A stretch of 64,000 nt of DNA. Source: Modestobacter sp. VKM Ac-2985. Lineage in GTDB: Bacteria; Actinomycetota; Actinomycetes; Mycobacteriales; Geodermatophilaceae. The first letter of the stretch is position 1. Each line of letters begins with the position of its first letter. Shown here in pieces: positions 33,623 through 42,535 of this stretch. The stretch is from positions 620,001 through 684,000 of the forward strand of contig NZ_JAPVBI010000001.1 in NCBI RefSeq assembly GCF_026967925.1. Reading direction: 5' to 3'. The translations under genes and the position numbers were made by a program. Below the pieces are notes generated by a model that saw nothing but the letters and a program-made list of their open reading frames with translations, searched no databases and was not told where the DNA came from.

Positions 33623-33906
33623 GTGGGTGACGTGTTCAAGGCGATCGCCGATCCCACCCGAAGGGCGATCCTCGACGAGCTCACGGACCGGGACGGGCAG
33701 ACGCTGTTCGAGCTCTGCTCCCGGCTGGCCACGAAGCACGGCATGGGATCGAGCAGGCAGGCGGTCTCCCAGCACGTGGACGTCCTCGAGTCCGCCGGGC
33801 TCGTGCGCCGGCGCCGGGAGGGCCGCTACACGTTCCACCACCTCGACACCGCGCCACTGGGCGAGATCGCTCGCCGGTGGTCGGTCCCGGACCCGGAGGA
33901 GGACCC

Positions 33907-33910
<4 letters not shown>
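33623..33910 (+). CDS. ArsR-family transcriptional regulator
   Basis: This 95-residue winged-helix protein has FKAIADPTRRAILDELTDRDGQTLFELC and SRQAVSQHVDVLESAGLVRRRREGRYTFHHLD. No metal-site cysteines are evident in the recognition region. Its promoter contains an AGGCAAG/CTTGCCT operator, consistent with autoregulation. It overlaps the VOC gene by four bases. Confidence 0.9.
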
Positions 33911-34296
<386 letters not shown>

Positions 34297-34304
34297 CCCG
34301 GGCG

Positions 34305-35177
34305 TCACCGCAGACCGGTGCCGACCTCCTCGACCGCGGCGGCCAGCCGCTGTCGCGCCTCGGGCAGGTCGGTCGGCTCCCGCGCCGCGTGCACGAACCA
34401 CCAGGCGCTCGCGTAGAGCCGCCGCAGCCAGACGAACGGCGCCAGCTCGGCATCGCTCACGGGATCGGGCATCGCGTCCAGCGCCGCCCGGCCGTCGAGG
34501 CGCGCGGAGGTGCGCAGGCTGGCCAGGTCCCAGTGCCGCGGGCCCCGGCTGGTGTCCTCGAGGTCGGTCCAGCGCAGCCCGTCGCTGGTGACCAGGATGT
34601 TGCCGGGGTGGGTGTCGCCGTGCAGCGTCATCGCGGGACCGGCGAGCCGTGGCCGCAGGGTGGTCACCAGCTCGCCGACCTCGTGGAGCAGCGCGGGGTC
34701 CGCGCCCAGCCGGGTGCCGGAGGCGACGAAGACCGCCAGGTCCTGCAGCGGCCGGTCCAGCGGTGAGCCGGTCCACAACGGCGGGAGCGTGTCGAGCGCC
34801 TCGTGCAGCTCGGCCAGCGACCGGCCGGCCTGCGCCGCGGTCGGTCGATCCGGCGACACGTCGACATGTCGCCAGAACGACACGGTGAGCCCGTCGTGCT
34901 CGTGCGGACCGGGCGGCAGCAGGTCCGTCGGCGGCACGACCGCCGCCCCGGCCGCGGTCAGCGCCGCGGCGAGCGCGACCTCCCGGGTGAACGGCCGGCC
35001 GATCTCCGGGCGGAGCAGCGGCGTGAAGACGGCCACCCGGGCCACCACCGGTGCCGGGCACAGGTGCACCACGGCGTTGACGCCCCAGGACAGCAGCGCC
35101 GGGTCGTCGACGGGGAGGCCGTGTTGCCGGGCGAGGGCGACCGCGGCGGCGACCGCCTGCTCGACCGTCGCGGTCAC
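34305..35177 (-). CDS. Aminoglycoside phosphotransferase (APH)-family protein
   Basis: The 290-residue kinase-like protein has the catalytic loop MTLHGDTHPGNILVT and the metal-binding WTDLEDTSRGPRHWDLASL, both intact. The N-lobe lacks a clear glycine-rich loop, as is common in small-molecule kinases of this family. It need not confer drug resistance; many such proteins phosphorylate metabolites. GTG 35177 overlaps the thioesterase stop. Confidence 0.85.
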   Translation of the reverse strand: MTATVEQAVAAAVALARQHGLPVDDPALLSWGVNAVVHLCPAPVVARVAVFTPLLRPEIGRPFTREVALAAALTAAGAAVVPPTDLLPPGPHEHDGLTVSFWRHVDVSPDRPTAAQAGRSLAELHEALDTLPPLWTGSPLDRPLQDLAVFVASGTRLGADPALLHEVGELVTTLRPRLAGPAMTLHGDTHPGNILVTSDGLRWTDLEDTSRGPRHWDLASLRTSARLDGRAALDAMPDPVSDAELAPFVWLRRLYASAWWFVHAAREPTDLPEARQRLAAAVEEVGTGLR

Positions 35178-35575
35178 TGCGCGGGCAGCGGCACGTTCTG
35201 CAGGCGAACCTGCCCGCGGGCGACGATCTTGCCGTCCTCGCGGGTGAGGGTGACCAGCCACAGCTGCAGCGTCTTCCCCTGCTGCACCGGCTCGGCGAGC
35301 ACGTCGAGCCGGCCGGCGGTCATCGGGCGCAGGAAGTCGGTGTTGTTGTTCACCCCCACTGCGAACTGGCCGCGCTCGGCGACCGCTGCGCTCGCCCCGA
35401 CGCTGGCGGCGCCCTCGACGATGGTGCAGTAGACGCCGCCGTGCACGACACCCCAGGGCGTGTGGTGCGCCGGCCCGACCTCGACGTGCCCGGTGACCCG
35501 GGTGCCGGTGACCTCGGCCAGCTCGAACCCGGTGGCTGCGACGAACGCGCTGGCGGCCGTCAGGTCCGAGGTCAC
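35174..35575 (-). CDS. PaaI-family hotdog thioesterase
   Basis: The 133-residue hotdog-fold protein contains HHTPWGVVHGGVYCTIVEGAASVGA, in which HGG and the following Glu form the expected active-site region, and NNTDFLRPMTAGRLDVLAEPV. It hydrolyses an acyl-CoA of unknown type. GTG 35575 overlaps the upstream VOC stop, and its own stop overlaps the APH start, so three genes form a compact operon. Confidence 0.88.
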   Translation of the reverse strand: MTSDLTAASAFVAATGFELAEVTGTRVTGHVEVGPAHHTPWGVVHGGVYCTIVEGAASVGASAAVAERGQFAVGVNNNTDFLRPMTAGRLDVLAEPVQQGKTLQLWLVTLTREDGKIVARGQVRLQNVPLPAQ

Positions 35576-35931
35576 GCGGCGTCCCAGACGAGGCAGAACG
35601 GGTGCCCGACCGGGTCGGCGTAGACCCGGAAGTCCCCACCGCCGCCGGGCAGCCGGCGGGCGCCCAGCTCGAGCACCTGCGGCTCGGCGGCGTCGACGTC
35701 GGCGACCCGGATGTCGAGGTGGAACTGCTGGGGCCGAGAGGGGTCCGGCCAGTTGGGTGGCTGCAGGTCGGGGGCCTGTTGGAAGGCGATCCGGTAGCCG
35801 GCGCCGGTGGCGACGACCCAGTCGTCGCCGGGCTCGCCGTTCACCTCCATGCCGAGCAGGCCGGCGTAGAACGTCGCCAGGGCGTGCGCGTCAGGGGCGT
35901 CGATGACCACGGAGTGCAGCTGACCGATCAT
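35572..35931 (-). CDS. VOC family protein
   Basis: The 119-residue protein has MIGQLHSVVIDAPDAHALATFYAGLLGMEVN, YRIAFQQAPDLQPPNWPDPSRPQQFHLDI and PVGHPFCLV, a full VOC domain with His at expected strand positions. Two in-frame ATGs (35931 and 35940) are possible; the inner one gives the family-typical start. It is the first gene of a VOC/thioesterase/APH operon. Confidence 0.85.
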   Translation of the reverse strand: MIGQLHSVVIDAPDAHALATFYAGLLGMEVNGEPGDDWVVATGAGYRIAFQQAPDLQPPNWPDPSRPQQFHLDIRVADVDAAEPQVLELGARRLPGGGGDFRVYADPVGHPFCLVWDAA

Positions 35932-36034
35932 GGCGGCCATCCTCTCCCGCCTCCGCCGCACCTCACCAGCAGGCCTCCGGCGCAGCCGACCCCCGCGCGG
36001 TGGCCGGCCTCGAGCGTGTCGCACGATCACGGGC

Positions 36035-36592
36035 ATGGCCGCACCCGACTCCGCCCCGCAGCTCGGCACGTTGACCTGGCTCCCCGCCGCTGACCACCCG
36101 GAGCTGCTCGGGCAGCCGGTGGCCGCGGCGCTGCCCTCGCTGACCGGGCCGGCCTGGGTGGCGGCGATCGACGAGGACGCCGCCGACACCGCGGCGTTCA
36201 ACGACGTCTACGCCGTCCCGGCGGCCGCCTCGGCCAACTGCGTGGTGGTCGCCGCACGCCGGTCCGGGGAGACGACGCTGGCCGCCTGCCTGGTGCTGGC
36301 GACCACCCGCGCCGACGTCAACGGCCTGGTCCGGCGGCACCTGGGGGCACGGAAGGCCTCGTTCGCCCCGCAGGACGTCGCGGTCGCCGAGAGCGGGATG
36401 GCCTACGGCGGGATCACCCCGGTCGGGCTGCCGGCGTCCTGGCCGGTGCTGGTCGACGCCGCGGTGGCCGCCAGCGAGCTCGTGGTCATCGGCTCGGGCA
36501 CCCGGGGGAGCAAGCTCGCCGTCCCCGGTTCGGTGCTCGCCGGGCTGCCGGGCGCGGAGGTGCTCGAGGGGCTGGGCCAGCCGATCGGCTGA
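36035..36592 (+). CDS. YbaK/ProX-family aminoacyl-tRNA deacylase-like protein
   Basis: The 185-residue YbaK-domain protein has VYAVPAAASANCVVVAARRSGETTLAACLVL, DVNGLVRRHLGARKASFAPQDVAV and SGMAYGGITPVGLP, the region holding the hydrolytic pocket in relatives. It is a free-standing trans-editing candidate; the tRNA it clears is unknown. ATG 36035 lies 95 bp from the divergent VOC start. Confidence 0.85.
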   Translation: MAAPDSAPQLGTLTWLPAADHPELLGQPVAAALPSLTGPAWVAAIDEDAADTAAFNDVYAVPAAASANCVVVAARRSGETTLAACLVLATTRADVNGLVRRHLGARKASFAPQDVAVAESGMAYGGITPVGLPASWPVLVDAAVAASELVVIGSGTRGSKLAVPGSVLAGLPGAEVLEGLGQPIG

Positions 36593-36612
36593 CCCTGCCT
36601 ACCCTCGGTGGC

Positions 36613-36762
36613 GTGTCAGAGCACGAACAGCCACCCGCCGCACCGCGCCGTGAGCGGGCACCCGACGACAGCGATGTCGGCTGGGGGGACCGGTCGACCG
36701 ACCCGGACGACGACGACCGCCGCTACCTGGAGGACCGCCCGCCGCACTGGGGCAGCGACTGA
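36613..36762 (+). CDS. Small acidic conserved protein (49 aa)
   Basis: This 49-residue protein starts at GTG 36613, with TACCCT seven bases upstream (leaderless signature). It opens MSEHEQPPAAPRRERAPDD, has a run of aspartates and ends RRYLEDRPPHWGSD. The C-terminal RRYLEDRPPHW motif looks conserved in actinobacterial small proteins as I recall them. It fits between ybaK-like and mscL without overlap. Function is unknown. Confidence 0.65.
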   Translation: MSEHEQPPAAPRRERAPDDSDVGWGDRSTDPDDDDRRYLEDRPPHWGSD

Positions 36763-36769
36763 CCGCTGC

Positions 36770-37198
36770 TCAGGCGCGGTGCCGGGCCTCGGAGTCGGCC
36801 GTCGGCGGCTGGCCGTGCTGGGCCTGCAGGAGGTCGCGGATCTCGACGAGGAGCTCGGTCTGGGTGGGCAGCACCGGCCCGGTCTGCTCGCCGCGCTCGC
36901 GGCGCTCGAACAGCGCCTTCATCGGCAGCACGACCACGAAGTAGATGACCGCCGCGGTCAGCACGAAGGTGATCAGCTGGTTGACGAAGTCGCCCCAGGC
37001 GAAGGTCTGCCCGTTGACCTCGAACGTCCCGCCCTGCACGCCACCGCCCCCGACCAGGCCGATCAGCGGGCGCAGGAACGCCTCGGTGAACGAGCTGACC
37101 ACGGCGGTGAACGCGGCCCCGATGACCACCGCCACCGCGAGGTCGATGACGTTCCCGCGGAGCAGGAAGTCCTTGAAGCCCTTGAGCACGAACGGCAC
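36770..37198 (-). CDS. mscL: Large-conductance mechanosensitive channel
   Basis: The 142-residue MscL opens under membrane tension to release solutes in hypo-osmotic shock. FKDFLLRGNVIDLAVAVVIGAAFTAVV forms the S1/TM1 pore helix; TM2 is QLITFVLTAAVIYFVVVLPMKAL. A glycine-rich periplasmic loop and a C-terminal bundle helix (TELLVEIRDLLQAQ) are present. GTG 37198 begins V-PFVLKGFKDF. Confidence 0.95.
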   Translation of the reverse strand: MPFVLKGFKDFLLRGNVIDLAVAVVIGAAFTAVVSSFTEAFLRPLIGLVGGGGVQGGTFEVNGQTFAWGDFVNQLITFVLTAAVIYFVVVLPMKALFERRERGEQTGPVLPTQTELLVEIRDLLQAQHGQPPTADSEARHRA

Positions 37199-37235
37199 CT
37201 CTCGGTCGCGGGGCGCACCCGGGGTGGCCCCATGA

Positions 37236-37892
37236 TCACGGCCGGCCGAGCGTAACGGTGAGCGTCGCGGTCGCCGCGGCAGCGGCCAGCCGGGCCGCGG
37301 TGTCGGGGGAGACGGCCAGCACCAGCAGCCCGCCGCCGGCCGGGGCACCCGCGGCCGGGCCGTCGGGGACCGCCGGCGTGGGGGCGGTGAGCACCAGTGC
37401 GCTGGTGGCGACCACCTCGACCGCCGGCGATGGGGTCGGGCCGGCCACGCCGGCGGCCAGCACGTCGACCCGGTCACCGGCGCGCAGCAGCGTCGCCACC
37501 GCGAGGTCGGCCAACCGCACCGGTGCCGCGACCTGGCCGTCGGGGACCGCGGACCACAGCCCCGGCCCGACCAGCCGGACGTCGGTCACCGGTTCCCCGG
37601 CTCGCACCGGCGCGGCCAGCAGCCGGCCGGTCAACCCCTCGGCGTCGGCCGTGCCGCCGGACGGGAGCAGGTCGGTCGGCAGCTCGGCCGCGGCCAGGTC
37701 GCCGGCGGTGAGCACCGTGCCGGCCGGGAGGTCAGCCGCAGCGACGACGACCGGGGTGGTCGCCGCGACCGGCCCGGCCGGGCCCGGCGGCGGGGGACGC
37801 AGCGCGAGGACCAGCGCCAGGCACACGAGCACCGCCGCGGCCACCTGACGCAGCAGGAGCACGGGCGAGCGCGGACGGCGGAGTCGGGGCAC
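37236..37892 (-). CDS. SAF-domain protein (CpaB/RcpC-like)
   Basis: The 218-residue protein has an N-terminal membrane anchor (LLLRQVAAAVLVCLALVLAL) and a SAF domain (about residues 47-110: VVVAAADLPAGTVLTAGDLAAAELP, then PVRAGEPVTDVRLV), followed by an RcpC-like region (GDRVDVLAA). Such proteins assist assembly of Flp/Tad pili, but no other tad genes are adjacent, so the role is inferred. Confidence 0.8.
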   Translation of the reverse strand: MPRLRRPRSPVLLLRQVAAAVLVCLALVLALRPPPPGPAGPVAATTPVVVAAADLPAGTVLTAGDLAAAELPTDLLPSGGTADAEGLTGRLLAAPVRAGEPVTDVRLVGPGLWSAVPDGQVAAPVRLADLAVATLLRAGDRVDVLAAGVAGPTPSPAVEVVATSALVLTAPTPAVPDGPAAGAPAGGGLLVLAVSPDTAARLAAAAATATLTVTLGRP

Positions 37893-38002
37893 ACGGCGAC
37901 GCTAGGAGCGGCGGGGGCGCCGGTCCTGTCGCGGCGGAGAGCTGTGGACCGCGGACCCGGTTGTGGACCGGCGGCAGCGCGCCGCCGCCGTCCGTGCGCC
38001 GG

Positions 38003-38401
38003 TCAGTTCGCGGCCTTGCCCCCGCTGCCACTGGACGACGAGTTGCTCGACGACGACGCCGTGCTGCTGGCCTTGCTGCCGGAGTCCTTGCTGCCGGAGT
38101 CCTTGCTGCCGGAGTCCTTGCTCCCACCGGACTCCTTGCTGCCGGAGTCCTTCTTGCTGCTGGACTCCTTGGTCCCGCCGGACTCCTTGGCGCCGGAGCT
38201 GGTGGACGCACCCTCGCTCTTGCGGCTGTCGGTCCGGTAGAAGCCCGAGCCCTTGAAGACCACGCCGACCGAGCCGTAGACCTTGCGGACCGGCGCCTCG
38301 CACTCGGTGCAGGTGGCGACGGCGGGGTCGGTGAACGACTGCACGACCTCGAACTCGTGCTTGACCTCGGGGTTGGTGCAGACGTACTGGTAGGTGGGCA
38401 C
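38003..38401 (-). CDS. FmdB-family zinc-ribbon protein with low-complexity tail
   Basis: The first 60 residues form the FmdB zinc ribbon ([48 protein letters not shown]). Canonical CxxC pairs are partly changed: the first pair is reduced to a single Cys, while CTEC is intact. The remaining 70 residues are Ser/Gly/Lys repeats ([17 protein letters not shown]), encoded by 15-bp tandem repeats prone to slippage. GTG 38401. Function is unknown. Confidence 0.85.
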   Translation of the reverse strand: MPTYQYVCTNPEVKHEFEVVQSFTDPAVATCTECEAPVRKVYGSVGVVFKGSGFYRTDSRKSEGASTSSGAKESGGTKESSSKKDSGSKESGGSKDSGSKDSGSKDSGSKASSTASSSSNSSSSGSGGKAAN

Positions 38402-38578
38402 GGTGCTGGAGCTCCTCGTCCGATCCGAGCCGGGCTGGCACTCGGCCCCGGCGACTGCCAATGATGCGCCGTCGGCCTGCTCGCCGTCCACGCCGGTCGG
38501 CCGGTGTCCGGGTGTCGCGTGACGAGCGTCTCCCTCCGCGCCCGGGTGGCGCCTGCGCGGCCGGTACCGTGGCCCGGC

Positions 38579-39061
38579 GTGTCCTCCCCGTGGCTCGACG
38601 AGCAGCAGCAGCGCACCTGGCGGGCGTGGCTGGCGGTCGCGGAGCTGCTGCCCCGCACCCTCGACTCCCAGCTCCAGCGGGACGCCGGCCTCACCCATGC
38701 GGCCTACGTGGTGCTGGCGATGCTGTCCGAGGCGCCGGGCGGGAGCCGCCGGATGAGCGACCTGGCCCGCACCGCCAACCAGTCGCAGAGCCGGCTCTCG
38801 CACACCGTGGCCCGGCTGGAGGAACGAGGGTGGGTCCGCCGCGAGAAGGCCGCCGAGGACCGCCGCGGGAACCTCGCCGTGCTCACCGATGCAGGCCGCG
38901 AGGTCGTGGAGCGGGTCGCACCCGGGCACGTGTCCGCCGTCCGGGAGGGGCTGTTCGCCGCGCTGACCCCAGCGCAGACGCAGGCGCTCGGCGAGGCGCT
39001 CACCGCCGTCCTCGACCGGCTCGACCCCGACGCCACGCTCCGGGTGCCCGGGTCCGGCTGA
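38579..39061 (+). CDS. MarR-family transcriptional regulator
   Basis: The 160-residue winged-helix dimer has [69 protein letters not shown], the complete MarR core. TACCGT lies eight bases before GTG 38579, so the message is probably leaderless. It stands 42 bp before a flavin-dependent oxidoreductase gene that may be its target. Confidence 0.88.
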   Translation: MSSPWLDEQQQRTWRAWLAVAELLPRTLDSQLQRDAGLTHAAYVVLAMLSEAPGGSRRMSDLARTANQSQSRLSHTVARLEERGWVRREKAAEDRRGNLAVLTDAGREVVERVAPGHVSAVREGLFAALTPAQTQALGEALTAVLDRLDPDATLRVPGSG

Positions 39062-39103
39062 CCGTCGGGAAGCCCGCCCGCCGGGGCGGTGTTGGCCGCA
39101 GTG

Positions 39104-40132
39104 ATGTCCGAGACCCCGCTGCCCCTGTCCGTGCTCGAGCTGGCCACCGTCGGGTCCGGGCAGACCACCGCCGACGCGCTGGCGCACACCGTCGCCGTCG
39201 CCCAGGCCGCCGACCGGCTCGGCTACCGGCGGCTGTGGGTGGCCGAGCACCACAACATGCCGGCGGTGGCCAGCACCAACCCGCCGGTGCTCATGGCGCA
39301 CCTGGCCGCGGTGACCGACCGGATCGTGATCGGCTCCGGCGGGGTGATGCTGCCCAACCACGCGCCGCTGGTGGTGGCCGAGCAGTTCGCCCTGCTCGAG
39401 GCGCTGCACCCCGGGCGGATCGACCTGGGGATCGGCCGCGCCCCGGGCACCGACCAGCACACCGCGCTCGCGCTGCGCCGCGACCCGGCGCTGCTGTCGG
39501 CCGAGCAGTTCCCGCAGGACCTGCTCGACCTGCTCGGGCTGTTCGGCGACCGGCGGGCCGAGGGCGGGCTGGCCGAGCGGTTCACCGCCACCCCGGCCGC
39601 CGTCTCCGCGCCCCGGGTCGTGCTGCTGGGCTCCAGCAGCTTCTCCGCGCAGCTGGCCGGGCAGCTCGGGCTGCCGTTCACCTTCGCCCACCACTTCGGC
39701 AGCCCGCACGCCGTCGCGGCGCTGGAGCTCTACCGGGAGGCCTTCCGGCCCTCGGACGCGCTGCCCCGGCCCTACGCCGTCGTCACCGCGAACACCCTGG
39801 TCGCCGAGTCCGACGAGGAGGCCCGGCGGCTGGCGCTGCCGGGTCAGCTGATGCGGCTGTCGATCCGCACCAACCGGCTGCGCCCGGTGCCGAGCCTCGC
39901 CGAGGCGGCGACCGACCCGGAACGCGCCGCCGCCGAGGGGATGCCGAGCAACGCGATCATCGGCGGGCCGGAGCGGGCGGTCGCCGAGCTGCGGCAGCTG
40001 GCCGCCGACACCGGCGCCGACGAGCTGATGGTCACCGCCTCCACCCATGGCGTGGCCGAGCGGCTGCGGAGCCTGGAACTGCTCGCCGACGCCTGGGGGA
40101 TCACCCCGGCCGGGCGGGCCACCGCGGCTTGA
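39104..40132 (+). CDS. LLM-class flavin-dependent oxidoreductase (luciferase-like)
   Basis: The 342-residue TIM-barrel protein has [82 protein letters not shown] and [11 protein letters not shown], typical of the MsnO8-like group. It would use reduced flavin to oxidise an unknown substrate. ATG 39104 and GTG 39101 are adjacent alternatives. Confidence 0.88.
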   Translation: MSETPLPLSVLELATVGSGQTTADALAHTVAVAQAADRLGYRRLWVAEHHNMPAVASTNPPVLMAHLAAVTDRIVIGSGGVMLPNHAPLVVAEQFALLEALHPGRIDLGIGRAPGTDQHTALALRRDPALLSAEQFPQDLLDLLGLFGDRRAEGGLAERFTATPAAVSAPRVVLLGSSSFSAQLAGQLGLPFTFAHHFGSPHAVAALELYREAFRPSDALPRPYAVVTANTLVAESDEEARRLALPGQLMRLSIRTNRLRPVPSLAEAATDPERAAAEGMPSNAIIGGPERAVAELRQLAADTGADELMVTASTHGVAERLRSLELLADAWGITPAGRATAA

Positions 40133-40156
40133 CTCGCCGGCCGGCGCCCTGGTCGG

Positions 40157-40879
40157 TCAGCGCAAGTGGCGGAGGTAGCCGGCCGGGTCGGTGAGGAACT
40201 GCCGCCAGTTGACGGTGAGCTCCAGCTCGTCCCAGCGCGCCGGCCGCAGACCCCAGTCACCGACCTCCACCAGCTGGGCCCCCGGCAGCGCAGCGACGAC
40301 GGGGGAGTGGGTGGCGACGACGACCTGCGCACCGGACGCCACCAGGTCCAGCAGCACCGTGACCAGTGCCAGGCTGCCGCCGAAGGACAGCGCCGCGTCG
40401 GGCTCGTCGAGCAGGTAGGTGCCGCCCCCGCCGCCGGCCCGCCGGGTCAGGACCTCGAGGAACGCCTCCCCGTGCGAGAGCTCGTGGTACTCCGGGTCGG
40501 GTCCGCCGATCTGCTCCAGGTGGCTGTACAGGCCGTGCAGGGTCTCGTCGCGGAGGAAGCAGCCCCACCGGGACGCGCCGGGGCTGCGCTCGACGACCAG
40601 CCCGAGCGACTCCGGCTCGCTGGGCCGCGTGCTGAAGCGGGTGTTCACCGTGCCGCCCTCCGGGTTCAGGCCCAGCGTGACGGCGAGCAGCTCCATCACC
40701 GTCGACTTGCCCGACCCGTTCTCCCCGACCAGCACCAGGGCGCCGTCCGGCAGCTCGAGGCCGGTGTCGAGCAGCTGGGCGACGGCGGGCACGGTCAGCG
40801 GCCACCGTGCGCGCTCGTCGTCGGTCGGTGCGGGCCGGCCGGGATCAGGCCGGAAACGGCGGATGGGGCGGCTGTCCAC
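40157..40879 (-). CDS. AAA/ABC-type ATPase (SMC-like, single domain)
   Basis: The 240-residue ATPase has Walker [21 protein letters not shown] as signature, Walker [13 protein letters not shown] and H-loop [10 protein letters not shown]. No membrane partner is near, so it is not a transporter subunit; similar AAA_15/AAA_21 proteins are stand-alone or work with nucleases. Starting at GTG 40879 excludes residues read through palindrome B2. Confidence 0.82.
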   Translation of the reverse strand: MDSRPIRRFRPDPGRPAPTDDERARWPLTVPAVAQLLDTGLELPDGALVLVGENGSGKSTVMELLAVTLGLNPEGGTVNTRFSTRPSEPESLGLVVERSPGASRWGCFLRDETLHGLYSHLEQIGGPDPEYHELSHGEAFLEVLTRRAGGGGGTYLLDEPDAALSFGGSLALVTVLLDLVASGAQVVVATHSPVVAALPGAQLVEVGDWGLRPARWDELELTVNWRQFLTDPAGYLRHLR

Positions 40880-40918
40880 GCCGACATCGTGGCCCGGGGG
40901 TACGACGCTCCGGACGGC

Positions 40919-40994
40919 GTCCCCCTGCACCAACGGCTGTCCCCCCGCACCGACGCTGGTGCAGGGGGACCGTCGGTGATCAGGTGACCTGGTC
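40919..40994. repeat. Palindrome family B, copy 2, beside a 14-bp hairpin
   Basis: GTCCCCCTGCACCA (40919-40932) pairs perfectly with 40957-40970. Directly after comes GATCAGGTGACCTGGTC (40978-40994), nearly identical to 7015-7031. Gene orientation here is tandem (carboxyltransferase end, then ATPase start on the minus strand). Confidence 0.65.
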
Positions 40995-41017
40995 CACGGT
41001 GGGCGACGACAGCGGCG

Positions 41018-42535
41018 TCAGCGGCCCAGGTGGCGCCAGCGGCGGGTGCGGGAGCGCATCCGCTCGACGTCGTCCCGGCCCAGCAGCCCGGCCAGCTCCT
41101 CGGCGAGCACCCGGCCCAGCCGCTGGCAGAACTCCACCGGCTCGTCGGCGGCGTCGGGCCGCTCGGGCACCACCCGGTCGACGATGCCGGCCCGCCAGAG
41201 GTCGGTGGCCCGCACGCCCTGCGAGGCGGCGAGCTCGTCGGCCCGGTCGACGGTGCGGTGCACGATCGCCGAGGCGCCCTCCGGGGGCAGCGGGCCCAGC
41301 CAGCCGTTGGCGGCGGCCAGCACCCGGTCGGCCGGCACGAGGGCCAGCGCGCCGCCGCCGGTGCCCTGCCCCATCAGCACGGCCAGGGTCGGTGCCTTCA
41401 GTACCACCATGTCCTGCAGGCAGCGGGCGATCTCCCCGGCCAGCCCGCCCTCCTCGGCGTCGACCGAGAGCGCTGCCCCGGGGGTGTCGATCAGCGTGAG
41501 CAGCGGCAACCGCAGCTCCGCGGCGAGCCGCATGCCGCGCCGGGCCTCGCGCAGGGCGCCCGGGCCCAGCGGTGCCGAGAGCGACTGCCCGCGCCGGTCC
41601 TGGCCCAGCACGACGCAGGGGGCGCCACCGAAGCGGGCCAGCGCCAGCAGCAGCCCCGGGTCGGACTCGCCGGCGCCGGTGCCGTTGAGCGTGACGACGT
41701 CGGTCGCCGCCGTCCGCAGCAGCTGGCGGGCCCCCGGGCGTGCCGTCCGCCGGGACGCGGTGACCACGTCCCAGGCGCTGCGGCCGTCCTCCGGGTCGTC
41801 GGCCTGCGTGCCGTCGCCGGGGACCGGGCCCTCGACCGAGGCGGCCCGGTGCCACGTCTCCCGGGCGGCCAGCACCCGCAGTGCCCGGTCGGCGACGTCG
41901 GCCAGCTCGTCGACCGGGACGACGCCGTCGATCAGCCCGCGGGAGGCCATGTTCTCCGACGTCTGGACCCCCGGCGGGAAGGGCTCGCCGTACAGCGCCT
42001 CGTACACCCGGGGGCCGAGGAAGCCGATCGCGGCGCCCGGCTCGGCGATCGTCACGTGCCCCAGCGAGCCCCAGGAGGCCAGCACCCCACCGAACGTCGG
42101 GCCGCGCAGGTAGACCAGGTAGGGCAGCCCGGCGTCCTTGTGCCGGGCGATCGCCGCGGTGATCCCGATCATCTGCAGGAAGGCGACGGTGCCCTCCTGC
42201 ATCCGGGTTCCCCCGGACACCGGGGCGGCCAGCAGCGGCAGCCCCTCGTCGGTGGCCCGCTCGACCGCCGACATCAGCCGTTCCGCGGTGGCGACGCCGA
42301 TCGACCCGGCCAGGAAGCCGAACTCCCCGGCCACGACGGCCACCCGCCGGCCGCGCAGCGTGCCCTCGCCGGTGACGACCGCCTCGTCCTGGCCGCTCTT
42401 CTCCGCCGCGCGGGCCAGCTCTCGGGCGTAGGCGTCGTCGACCTCGCGCGGGGGCACGCTGGAGTCCCAGGACCGCCAGGACCCCGGGTCGAGCACGATG
42501 TCCCGCAGTGCCCGGGCGTCCAGCCGGGAGCTCAC
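41018..42535 (-). CDS. accD3: Acyl-CoA carboxylase carboxyltransferase, fused beta/alpha (AccD3-like)
   Basis: The 505-residue protein joins the two crotonase-fold halves of acetyl-CoA carboxyltransferase: an N-terminal beta half (VAVVAGEFGFLAGSIGVATAERL, PVSGGTRMQEGTVAFLQM) and a C-terminal alpha half (LPLLTLIDTPGAALSVDAEEGG, MGQGTGGGALAL). The zinc finger of AccD is absent, as in mycobacterial AccD3. It needs a biotin carboxylase/BCCP subunit encoded elsewhere. It overlaps the CoA-transferase gene by four bases. Confidence 0.85.
   Translation of the reverse strand: MSSRLDARALRDIVLDPGSWRSWDSSVPPREVDDAYARELARAAEKSGQDEAVVTGEGTLRGRRVAVVAGEFGFLAGSIGVATAERLMSAVERATDEGLPLLAAPVSGGTRMQEGTVAFLQMIGITAAIARHKDAGLPYLVYLRGPTFGGVLASWGSLGHVTIAEPGAAIGFLGPRVYEALYGEPFPPGVQTSENMASRGLIDGVVPVDELADVADRALRVLAARETWHRAASVEGPVPGDGTQADDPEDGRSAWDVVTASRRTARPGARQLLRTAATDVVTLNGTGAGESDPGLLLALARFGGAPCVVLGQDRRGQSLSAPLGPGALREARRGMRLAAELRLPLLTLIDTPGAALSVDAEEGGLAGEIARCLQDMVVLKAPTLAVLMGQGTGGGALALVPADRVLAAANGWLGPLPPEGASAIVHRTVDRADELAASQGVRATDLWRAGIVDRVVPERPDAADEPVEFCQRLGRVLAEELAGLLGRDDVERMRSRTRRWRHLGR

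Noticed and set aside
34305-35177. Aminoglycoside resistance gene
   Set aside because: Only the general APH catalytic motifs are present, and the gene sits in a housekeeping-type operon with a thioesterase and a VOC protein.
38003-38401. Frameshifted gene at the FmdB repeats
   Set aside because: The frame stays open through the repeats to a normal stop; the low complexity is encoded in frame.
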